A program made the translations under genes and the position numbers. 43,918 nucleotides of DNA, taken from an uncultured Acidimicrobiales bacterium (GTDB lineage: Bacteria; Actinomycetota; Acidimicrobiia; Acidimicrobiales; SHLQ01). Positions 19,734 to 27,245 of the stretch are shown one piece after another (within the stretch, counting starts at the first letter, position 1; each line of letters starts with the position of its first letter). Under the pieces are notes generated by a model. That model searched no databases, was not told the DNA's origin, and saw only the letters and a program-made list of their open reading frames with translations. Location: NCBI GenBank assembly GCA_937934655.1, contig CALGZB010000225.1:1-43918 (forward strand). The letters run 5' to 3'.

Positions 19734-22448
19734 AGGGGTCGGGAAGACGTCTGCGGTTGCTTGACTCTCGGTTACCTGGAGTCGCGTCAGGGCAGACCTG
19801 GCGAGGTTGATCGCATCATCTTCAGTGAGGCAAGAGCCGGCATCGAACGCTCGGTCGTAACGGTCTCCGAGGTTGTCCTTCACGACCTCGGTGAAGAATT
19901 CTTCGGCGCGCATGGCTCGGACCGGGCTTCCGACGCCGGTGGTTTCGCGAAGCGTCGCGAGGAAGCCGAGGAGCTGGGCCGCAGCGTCGGGCTGGTCGGT
20001 CATCAAAACTCCAGCGGCGAGCGAGAACCGGATCTCGAGATACCCAGCGGCGTGATCGACCGAGATTTCGATGGCTCGTTCCTGGGCGGCGGCAGCGCCA
20101 ACAACGTTTCCGGTCCGCAGATCATACGCAGCGAGTGCAGCCAACGATTGCGACGCCGTATGCATGTTGCCGAGCGCTTCGAGTCGGCGAATGGTGGTGA
20201 CCATATGGCCTCGAGGATCATCGAACTCAAGCTTGTGCGCCATCTGAAGGATGGCGCCGGCGATGGTGGCCTGATACCAATCGCTGCCATGCTCGCGAGC
20301 GTTCGCCGTCTCTTTGTCGAGAACCCGACGGAAGCGGTCAACGTCGCCGCCGATGACCGAAAGGACGCCGAGTGTGTTCGTGACGGCGTGGTATCGATTC
20401 CAATCGACCACCGGCAGCTCGTCGAGCCGTGCGATTACCTCGTCGCAAAGCCGTCGAGCTAACTCTTCGTCGCCGGTGAGCATTGCTTCAAGCGCCCGAT
20501 TGGCTATTGCGCCAAGCGGCGGTGCCGTGCCGTGTTCTGCTGCCAGTGCTTCTGCCTCATCGCTGAGCATGCGCCCTTCGCCGGCTCGTCGGGAGTTGAG
20601 GACACTCGCTGCTGGAACCAGCGCAGCGACTCGTCTGCCTGGGTCGATGGTGGGTCGGGTGCCAAGGATCTGTGCCCAATCGGCACCTTCAAGCGAGCGC
20701 CCCCGTGCAGTCCAGAGGGGAGCGAGTGCCGCAAAGAGCTCTTCAAATCGAGCTGAGCTTTGGTCGGAGGCCGCACATTGAATTCCGCTCTGGATGTTCT
20801 GCCAGTCGGCATCGAGCGCCACGAATGCCGGTTGGTCGTCGGGCCCAAGAAGCCGATGTCCGAGCTCGATGGCCATCTGTTGAAAGGTCTCGACGTAGCG
20901 TTCGTTTGTTGCGTCGAAATCACCGGCGCGGACAAGCTCGGCCCGACCGAACTGTTTGACGGACTCAAGGAGGTAGAAGCGGGTCGCTGACATGGAGTCC
21001 ACGGCGACGAGGAGCGAGCGGTCGACAAGGTCGAGGAGCGCTCCCTGGATGTCACCAGCAGCAACCGGCCCGTCACCGATCACTACCTGCTCGGCGTGAT
21101 GAGCGGTGAACGGGGCCACAAAAACCGAGAGTCGTTGGAGGACGGTCTGGAGTTTGGGATCGAGGAGCTCGTAGGGCCAGCGGATCGCGTTTTCCAACGT
21201 CTTGTGTCGGTCGGGCGCAGATCGGCTGCCACCAGCAAGAAGCGAGAAACGCTGATCGAGCCCGGCGGCGATTTCGGCGGGACTCATACCCCGCACCCGA
21301 GATGCAGCAAGTTCGATGGCAAGCGGAAGATGGTCGAGCCGTTCGCAGATCTCGGCGATGAACGGTCGAGTGCTCTCGTCGTACACGAAGTCACTACGAG
21401 CTTTCATCGCCCGATCGACGAACAGCTGCTCGCTCGAACCATTAGGGCCACCCGCCTGGAGGGGGCCGACCGAGACCAACTGTTCGCCATCGATAAACAG
21501 GGGTGCCTGGCTCGTGGCCAAGATCCGTGAGTTCGACTCCTGAGCCAGGAGCAGGTCAGCGATATCGGCTGCCTGCTCGATGACGTGCTCACAGTTATCG
21601 AGCACCAGAAGCACGTCGTTGGAGCTGAACCAGCGTTGCAAGGTTTCCTCGGCCGAGCGGTTTCCAGCATCCTTAAGGCCAACAGCGTCGAGCATCGCGC
21701 CAGTGATACGACTCGTGCTGTCAACGTTGGCGAGCTGCACCTGCCACACTCCGCCGCTATACGACTCGGCCATCACCGATGCTGCTTCGATACTGAGCCG
21801 GGTCTTGCCCATGCCTCCCGGACCGATAAGGGTCACGAGCAGAGCGGTATCGAGTGTCTCGATGATTTCGGTGAGTTCGCTGTGCCGCCCAACAAAGGTG
21901 GTGCGGTTCCGAGGGAGGTTGCCGAGCAGCGGGCGCGCCGTTGTGGGCGGCGGAAATGCTCCCGCCCCAAGCTGGAACAGTTCGGTGCGGTCATCATGGT
22001 CTTTCAACCGGTGATGTCCGAGATCGGTGAGTTTGGTCTCGGTTATCAACGCCGCAGTTGTGCCAGACAACAACGTTTGGCCGCCGTGAGCAACCGACAT
22101 GATGCGGGCCGCCCGGTTCACCTCATTGCCGAAATAGTTGCCGTCGCGAATGATCGGTTCTCCGGTGTGGAGGCCCATTCGTACGCTGAAGACCCGGTGA
22201 TCGGCCAGCCCGTCGGAGAGTTCGCTGGCAGCTGTGGCTGCGGCGTTTGCCGTGTGGAAGCCCACGCCAAAGCCGTCACCGCCGATACTAAATATGTGTC
22301 CGTCATTGGTGTGAGCGACGCTACGCACGAGTTCGTCGTGGTAGCGCAGAGCGATATTCATTTCGGCGGGCTCGTTCTGCCACAACCGAGTGGAGCTCAC
22401 GATGTCGGTGAAAAGGAAAGTGACCGTGCCCCGCGGAATTTCGACCAT
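19725..22448 (-). CDS. Class III nucleotidyl cyclase domain fused to a STAND-type ATPase
   Basis: The 907-residue protein has an N-terminal class III cyclase domain (about 5-160), a STAND/NB-ARC-like ATPase (Walker A GPGGMGKT 209-216; Walker B LLVLDNCE 280-287), and a long helical C-terminal part (about 480-900) that looks like repeat-type sensor modules. Metal-binding aspartates are present (D15 in FLFTDIVSST, D58 in GGDGF), as are the transition-state residues N111 and R115. The substrate-specifying lysine is replaced by S54 and its partner aspartate by N104, so purine specificity or activity may be altered. No LuxR-type HTH is seen at the end, unlike several mycobacterial relatives. The gene follows an MFS transporter and a lipoprotein gene on the same strand, 68 bases after the latter. 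Start is the ATG at 22448. Confidence 0.9.
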   Translation of the reverse strand: MVEIPRGTVTFLFTDIVSSTRLWQNEPAEMNIALRYHDELVRSVAHTNDGHIFSIGGDGFGVGFHTANAAATAASELSDGLADHRVFSVRMGLHTGEPIIRDGNYFGNEVNRAARIMSVAHGGQTLLSGTTAALITETKLTDLGHHRLKDHDDRTELFQLGAGAFPPPTTARPLLGNLPRNRTTFVGRHSELTEIIETLDTALLVTLIGPGGMGKTRLSIEAASVMAESYSGGVWQVQLANVDSTSRITGAMLDAVGLKDAGNRSAEETLQRWFSSNDVLLVLDNCEHVIEQAADIADLLLAQESNSRILATSQAPLFIDGEQLVSVGPLQAGGPNGSSEQLFVDRAMKARSDFVYDESTRPFIAEICERLDHLPLAIELAASRVRGMSPAEIAAGLDQRFSLLAGGSRSAPDRHKTLENAIRWPYELLDPKLQTVLQRLSVFVAPFTAHHAEQVVIGDGPVAAGDIQGALLDLVDRSLLVAVDSMSATRFYLLESVKQFGRAELVRAGDFDATNERYVETFQQMAIELGHRLLGPDDQPAFVALDADWQNIQSGIQCAASDQSSARFEELFAALAPLWTARGRSLEGADWAQILGTRPTIDPGRRVAALVPAASVLNSRRAGEGRMLSDEAEALAAEHGTAPPLGAIANRALEAMLTGDEELARRLCDEVIARLDELPVVDWNRYHAVTNTLGVLSVIGGDVDRFRRVLDKETANAREHGSDWYQATIAGAILQMAHKLEFDDPRGHMVTTIRRLEALGNMHTASQSLAALAAYDLRTGNVVGAAAAQERAIEISVDHAAGYLEIRFSLAAGVLMTDQPDAAAQLLGFLATLRETTGVGSPVRAMRAEEFFTEVVKDNLGDRYDRAFDAGSCLTEDDAINLARSALTRLQVTESQATADVFPTPAS

Positions 22449-22516
22449 ACCGAAACCCTGACAGGTCGCTGGGCGGTGAAGTGTCTGGTGCCCGATACTT
22501 GAACAGCGATCAGGTG

Positions 22517-22924
22517 TTACTCAACGGCTGATTCGAGATCTTGAAATGCATCCTGCCAGTACGAGTTGGACCTGGTGGGACATACGTTGGATTCCACGAA
22601 CGCCAAAATCGCGATGACCTGTTGGCTTTGCGGGGCGATGGATGGCGCATTGATGTTGGTGCAGTAGGCGGCGGTGAGCCCCCACATGTCGTCTCGGAGG
22701 TTCTCGTTGTCGGCGTTTCCGGTCTCGAACGACTCGGCTAACTCGATGGCATCGTCGAACTCGGATGGGGCGTCATTTGGGACAACGCCATCGTCGGCGC
22801 CGCAGGCAGAAAGAAGGAGAAGAAGAAATAGAAGTGAAAGAAGAGAAGGAAGTGAAAGGCCAGAGCGACACGCCACGATTGTGCGGAGCTTGAAATCAGA
22901 AGTAGGAGGCACAGCGTCAACCAT
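22517..22924 (-). CDS. Small lipoprotein, unknown function
   Basis: The product of up to 135 residues has a hydrophobic signal segment (LPSLLSLLFLLLLL) and a lipobox LSAC followed by GADDG, so it is probably lipid-anchored outside the membrane. The mature part is about 95 acidic residues with two further cysteines that could form a disulfide. The ATG at 22924 overlaps the end of the upstream MFS gene by 8 bases. A GTG at 22876 would give a more usual signal-peptide length. On the plus strand, 22808-22856 is an almost pure A/G tract, the shadow of the Leu/Ser-rich signal peptide. I do not recognise a family. Confidence 0.7.
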   Translation of the reverse strand: MVDAVPPTSDFKLRTIVACRSGLSLPSLLSLLFLLLLLSACGADDGVVPNDAPSEFDDAIELAESFETGNADNENLRDDMWGLTAAYCTNINAPSIAPQSQQVIAILAFVESNVCPTRSNSYWQDAFQDLESAVE

Positions 22925-24086
22925 AGGATGCCATCGCCGAATCCTGATCTCGGGTCCGGGTTCCCCGCCATATTGAGAGTGCCAGGAACACGAGCATGGC
23001 GGCGGCGCAAAGGTTGTAGGTGGTTCGCGGCCCCTGGGTTTCGTACAACCAGCCGGACAAGAAGGCCACGGTCCCTCCTACCAAGGTGCCGGTGGCGGAG
23101 AAGAGCCCCTGGGCGGTGGCAATCTGTTCTCGCGGGCTGGAGAGGGCAACGGCGATCTGGTTGGCCGGCATCGTAAAGGCGTCGGCAATCGCATGAACGA
23201 GCGAGAGCAGCATGACCCCCCAGACCGAGGCCACCCAGCCGTAGAGAACCGTGCAGGCAGTTGCGGCGCTGATTGACCAGACGATGATTGGTTGATGGCC
23301 GACTCGTTGGGCCAGTCGTCCAGCCTTCGGAGCGATGACTACGAGCGGGAGCACAAAGACACTGAGCGAGAAACCAATCATCCATGTCTCGGCACCGAGG
23401 TCGGTGAGCAACAGCGACCAGGTGGCTTCGAAGTACGCGATGGCGAGGTAGAACGCGGCACCCGCAAAGAGCGCCGACTGGATGCCGCGAATGCGGAGAA
23501 GCGGCAGGGTCGCTCGTTTCACGCCGTCGCCGGGGTCGGTGCTGAGATCGAGTCGGAGTACCCAGAGGAACAGAAGGAGGTTGAGGATGCCCATCACAAG
23601 GAAGGGGAGCATGAGGCCGCCGATTTGGAACAGGACCGACGCGAGGATTGGTCCAACAACAAAACCGGCGATCTCGAACGCGGTGAGTCGGCCGAGGTTC
23701 TCGCCGAGGTTTTCTGGCGCACGGGTGATGATGAGTCGTCGGATCGCTGGCGTGGTTGCGCCCGTGGCGAGGCCAAAAAGGATCCGCGACAACACAAACG
23801 TGAGGATTGTGCTGGACGCCACCATGCCAAACATCCCGAGGGCGGCGACAAAGACGCCACCCTTGACGAGCAAGGCGGTATGGCCGCGGTCGGCGAGCGG
23901 GGCAAGCGCCACCTGCGAGACGAATCCGGCAAAGAACCCGACCGACGCAACGAGTCCGAGTTGGCCCTCCGAGAAGCCGAATTCGCTGCGGAACTCAGCG
24001 AGCAGGGTAAAGATCGACCCGTAGCCAATATTGAGCACCGAGGTGATCAGGAAGTAGCCGAGGAGTGGATGTTTGCGAAGACTCAC
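22917..24086 (-). CDS. Major facilitator superfamily transporter
   Basis: The 389-residue protein has 12 hydrophobic segments and the MFS motif between helices 2 and 3 (LAPLADRGHTALLVKGG), as in drug or metabolite efflux carriers. The substrate is unknown. The GTG at 24086 begins a frame with a typical short N-terminus (SLRKHPLLGYFLITS). Its 3' end overlaps the lipoprotein gene by 8 bases, and the cyclase gene follows, so the three are probably one transcript. It is divergent from the degenerate GGDEF-EAL gene, 100 bases away. Confidence 0.88.
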   Translation of the reverse strand: MSLRKHPLLGYFLITSVLNIGYGSIFTLLAEFRSEFGFSEGQLGLVASVGFFAGFVSQVALAPLADRGHTALLVKGGVFVAALGMFGMVASSTILTFVLSRILFGLATGATTPAIRRLIITRAPENLGENLGRLTAFEIAGFVVGPILASVLFQIGGLMLPFLVMGILNLLLFLWVLRLDLSTDPGDGVKRATLPLLRIRGIQSALFAGAAFYLAIAYFEATWSLLLTDLGAETWMIGFSLSVFVLPLVVIAPKAGRLAQRVGHQPIIVWSISAATACTVLYGWVASVWGVMLLSLVHAIADAFTMPANQIAVALSSPREQIATAQGLFSATGTLVGGTVAFLSGWLYETQGPRTTYNLCAAAMLVFLALSIWRGTRTRDQDSAMASYG

Positions 24087-24186
24087 CGCCTAACCATCGC
24101 CCATCTGGGCTCTGCGAACTACACGGGTGGGCCATCGGGCCCAGAAATAACTCAAGAATTTTGGCAAATGTCACGATGTCGGTTTT

Positions 24187-25458
24187 ATGGCTGATTTTCA
24201 ACGACCAACACTGGCGTCGCTCCCGTCCCGGATTCTGCGGTTGCACCGTGCCGAAACCAGTCAACCGGTGATTCATGAGTGGACCGACGAAAGCCTCATT
24301 GAGGCCGTTGATCACTTGATGAACGAAAGCACCACCGCGGAGTCTGTTGCCGTACTCCAAGTGGCACCCATTGGATTGCGAAGTATCAAAACCGCATCGG
24401 GCCTTCGGCAAGCGAAGCAGCGGATCGCTGACCTCGCCGGCCACTGCCGGACTCTGGTTCGCAGCTACGACTTGGTTGGAGTGAGTGAAGGGTTCACGGT
24501 GACGGTGATTATGTGGGGCGTTGCTCCTGATGCGTCGATTCCACGGAGCCTCGCGCAACGGCTGCTGGGGCCGGGGCTCGATGGCATGCCGATTGGAATT
24601 TCGTGCGTGATCGGTGCGGCAATAGGAAAACCGCGGGAGACCGCTGAAGGGTTAGTGCGCACCTCGAAGCAAGCGGTTGCGCAAGCGCGGTGGACCGCGA
24701 AGGAAGTCGTTGTGTTGGGGGGCCGGCCGGCCGCCGAGATGGCATTCGATGCGCGTGCGGGCGTCGATGCGGCGTTGAGGCAACTCCGCGATAGTCGTAA
24801 CCGTGGGGAGGAAAATGTGGCGATGCGAATCATGCTCCGCTCAGGTCGTCGCCGACGCTCGGATTTCTTCCAGAGTCCGTCGTGCAACCTGGTCGACCAC
24901 CTCATGGTGACGGTCGATGCGGTGGCGGCGCTTCTCGAACGTCCGCCGATTTCCTGGGATCGTCTTCATGTCGATGTTCCGCTTGTGGCGCTGCGGGCGT
25001 CGAACACCACGCCTCGGGTGGTCGAGGCGGTCGCTGCTGAGTTGCGCGACCCCGACCAGTTGGTGCTGCGTCTCACAGGGCCGGGCGGTCCCGAGATGCT
25101 CGATGTTGTCGATGAGCTACTCGTCCCACTTCGCGAAAGGGGCGTTGCCGTCGAGCGAGTTTGGGACTATCAGGTCGGTGGGAATAGCGCGGCTGAGGCG
25201 GGCCGGGCCACGATGATTCGAGTCACCGAAGAAGTGACAAAGCGCTACATCGACCGAGCCGAACCCGAGACGATTTTGGCGAAGGGGCCGATGGAACTGG
25301 CCCATTCGCTCGGCGCCGACGTCATCATCGAAGGGGTGGCGAGCCATGAGTTGGCAACATCCGCAGAGAACTGCGGAGTCCGTTACCTCTCGGGGTTGGC
25401 GATCGGCCAGGTCCAGTATCAGCCGCTGTCGGGCGTGACGCTTTCGGCGGCGGCCTAG
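24187..25458 (+). CDS. Degenerate GGDEF-EAL protein, probably a c-di-GMP-related receptor or scaffold
   Basis: The 423-residue soluble protein resembles tandem GGDEF and EAL domains but has lost the catalytic signatures. Residues about 65-190 follow the GGDEF fold (LRQAKQRIADLAGHCRTLV, then YDLVGVSEGFTVTVIMWG in place of GGDEF). Residues about 235-415 follow the EAL fold: VDVPLVALRAS in place of VNLS, LVLRLTG in place of the ExTE strand, VWDYQVGG in place of the DDFG metal loop, and a clear end ADVIIEGVASHE ... YLSGLAIGQVQY. The EAL motif itself is absent. It is thus probably neither a cyclase nor a phosphodiesterase. The stop is shared with the convergent MDR gene through a CTAG. A nearby nucleotide-cyclase operon is divergent from it. 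Confidence 0.75.
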   Translation: MADFQRPTLASLPSRILRLHRAETSQPVIHEWTDESLIEAVDHLMNESTTAESVAVLQVAPIGLRSIKTASGLRQAKQRIADLAGHCRTLVRSYDLVGVSEGFTVTVIMWGVAPDASIPRSLAQRLLGPGLDGMPIGISCVIGAAIGKPRETAEGLVRTSKQAVAQARWTAKEVVVLGGRPAAEMAFDARAGVDAALRQLRDSRNRGEENVAMRIMLRSGRRRRSDFFQSPSCNLVDHLMVTVDAVAALLERPPISWDRLHVDVPLVALRASNTTPRVVEAVAAELRDPDQLVLRLTGPGGPEMLDVVDELLVPLRERGVAVERVWDYQVGGNSAAEAGRATMIRVTEEVTKRYIDRAEPETILAKGPMELAHSLGADVIIEGVASHELATSAENCGVRYLSGLAIGQVQYQPLSGVTLSAAA

Positions 25459-26501
25459 GGCGTAAGAAAGACCTTGCCTCGAGGGTCTTTGAGAACCTCG
25501 GCGAGATCATCCATCACCTTGTCGATGCTGAGGGTGGCTCCAACATCGGTATTCCAGCGGCCGTCGCCGAACCGGGCCTGAACCTCGCCAAAGACCCCGA
25601 TCTTGTCTTCGAGACTTGTCGCCGTGAGCCAAGGCGTCAGCCAGAAACCACGAATCACCTTGTTCTGAAAGATCAACTCGCCGGGGTTCGACAGCGGAGG
25701 AAGGTCGGGGCTGAGCGAGCCGTAGATCAGCCACGTGCTGTTCTTGCCCATGGCGTTAAAGATCTGCGTAGAGGTTTCATCGACGACGGCGTCGATGAAC
25801 ATCTGGGGTTTGTGCGTCTTCATCGCGGCAACCAGTTTTTGGGCGAAGTCCTCGTCGTTCTGGTTGAGGATTTCGGTGACGCCCAACTCGTTCAGTGTGT
25901 CGTTGTGAACATCGCGGCGAACGATTGCAATCGAGGCCATGCCTGCATCGCGTGCCAACGCGATGAGGAACTTCGAAACTTGGCTTGCACCGGCGGTGAC
26001 CACAATGGCCGGCGAACCCGCTTGTTTGGCTTCATCAAACATTGCGGCAGCGGTGAGCGGATTGACAATGAACCCAGCTGCGTTGGGATCCGAGACGGTG
26101 TCGGGCATCGGGATACACAACATGGCATCGGCGATGGCATGGGTTGCCCATGTGCCCGATCCAGTCGGCGAGGCCACAAAGCTGACTCGCTGACCAATGA
26201 GCGATTGGGCGTAGGCGTCGATACCCGATGCCACGATGGTTCCGACGCCTTCGAAACCGGCGGCCTTGCCGAGTTCGCGGGGTTGGCCGTACTCGCCCTT
26301 GAGGAAATGGAGATCCGACGGGTTGATGGCCGCCATCGTCATTTCGACCAGAACGTGCCCTGGTTCGAGCTCGGGAACAGGCAACTCTTTCAGTTCGAGG
26401 TAGTCATCGAAGCTGTCGTAGTGGATGTGGCCCACTGGAGTATCGGTGTAGCCGTCCTGGGTTTGGACAAGCGCAGTGAAGGAGGTTGGCGGGTTCGACA
26501 T
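25455..26501 (-). CDS. MDR-family NAD(P)-dependent oxidoreductase (enoyl reductase-like)
   Basis: The 348-residue protein is a medium-chain dehydrogenase/reductase. It has a GroES-like N-terminal part (LEPGHVLVEMTMAAINPSDLHFLKGEYG) and a Rossmann part (AIVVTAGASQVSKFLIALARDAG). It lacks the catalytic and structural zinc cysteines of alcohol dehydrogenases and resembles quinone oxidoreductases and the 2-enoyl-CoA/ACP reductase (ETR) branch. The substrate is unknown. The frame is open 11 codons further upstream, but the ATG at 26501 gives the normal N-terminus. The TAG stop overlaps that of the convergent gene. Confidence 0.86.
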   Translation of the reverse strand: MSNPPTSFTALVQTQDGYTDTPVGHIHYDSFDDYLELKELPVPELEPGHVLVEMTMAAINPSDLHFLKGEYGQPRELGKAAGFEGVGTIVASGIDAYAQSLIGQRVSFVASPTGSGTWATHAIADAMLCIPMPDTVSDPNAAGFIVNPLTAAAMFDEAKQAGSPAIVVTAGASQVSKFLIALARDAGMASIAIVRRDVHNDTLNELGVTEILNQNDEDFAQKLVAAMKTHKPQMFIDAVVDETSTQIFNAMGKNSTWLIYGSLSPDLPPLSNPGELIFQNKVIRGFWLTPWLTATSLEDKIGVFGEVQARFGDGRWNTDVGATLSIDKVMDDLAEVLKDPRGKVFLTP

Positions 26502-26599
26502 GGCGGAAACGTACACCCCTGAGCGCGCTTTCAACCCGTCCTGTCACTGCCGCTTTCTAGTCTCGGTCAGACCCAGAGAGGGCCGGGGAGCAAAGCGAT

Positions 26600-27196
26600 A
26601 TGACTTGTGCAGGATGCGGGGGAGTGGGGGCGTCGCCTTGTCGCGGGTGTATCCACAAACTCATCCCAGCCAAACCACCGTGTCCCGCTGGCGTTGACTC
26701 TTGTGCTGCAGCCTTTCTGTTCACGGGCGTTGGCCGCACATTGATCTCATCGCTCAAATACCAGAACCAGCGCCAGTCGTTGGCCTGGTTGTCCTCGGCT
26801 GTGGCGCAACTCGTGCTCGCCCAAAACCCGGCTCGACTCGATGTGGTCACCTGGGTTCCAACCACGGCGCGGCGTCGCAGGTCGAGGGGATACGACCAGG
26901 CAGAGTTGCTGGCACGACGTGTAGCTCGGCGACTTCGGGTTGATTCGCTCGGGTTGCTCCTGCCCCAGCCATCCCGGTCGTCGGCCAGCCAAACCGGCCT
27001 GAATGCAGCCGAACGCTACGAGCGGGTGGCGTTCCGAGCGCACCGAAAGGCTGTTGGACTCTCGGTGCTGGTCATCGACGATGTCATCACGACAGGGGCC
27101 TCGATCGAGGCGGCCGCAGCTGCGCTTCGGAGCGTCGGTGCGTCCCAGGTACACGCTGGGGCGGCTGCCTTTACCCCCGCACCCGCCGACCGTTGA
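26600..27196 (+). CDS. comF: ComF family protein (phosphoribosyltransferase fold)
   Basis: The 198-residue protein has an N-terminal zinc finger (C3, C6, C14, C17), the segment FLFTGVGRTLISSLKYQNQR, VTWVPTTARRRRSRGYDQAELLARRVA, and the PRPP-loop VLVIDDVITTGASI typical of type I phosphoribosyltransferases. In naturally competent bacteria ComF helps DNA uptake; in other actinobacteria its role is unclear. It has a GGGGAG ribosome site before the ATG at 26600. SecA follows 49 bases later; the ribosome-hibernation gene often found between them is missing. Confidence 0.92.
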   Translation: MTCAGCGGVGASPCRGCIHKLIPAKPPCPAGVDSCAAAFLFTGVGRTLISSLKYQNQRQSLAWLSSAVAQLVLAQNPARLDVVTWVPTTARRRRSRGYDQAELLARRVARRLRVDSLGLLLPQPSRSSASQTGLNAAERYERVAFRAHRKAVGLSVLVIDDVITTGASIEAAAAALRSVGASQVHAGAAAFTPAPADR

Positions 27197-27245
27197 CCCA
27201 TGACCACCTCATGCGGTGCTGGGACGCATACACTTCAAACGTTCT

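Noticed and set aside
27193-27244. Promoter TTGACC ... TACACT before secA
   Set aside because: The boxes are 40 bases apart, far from the usual 16-19.
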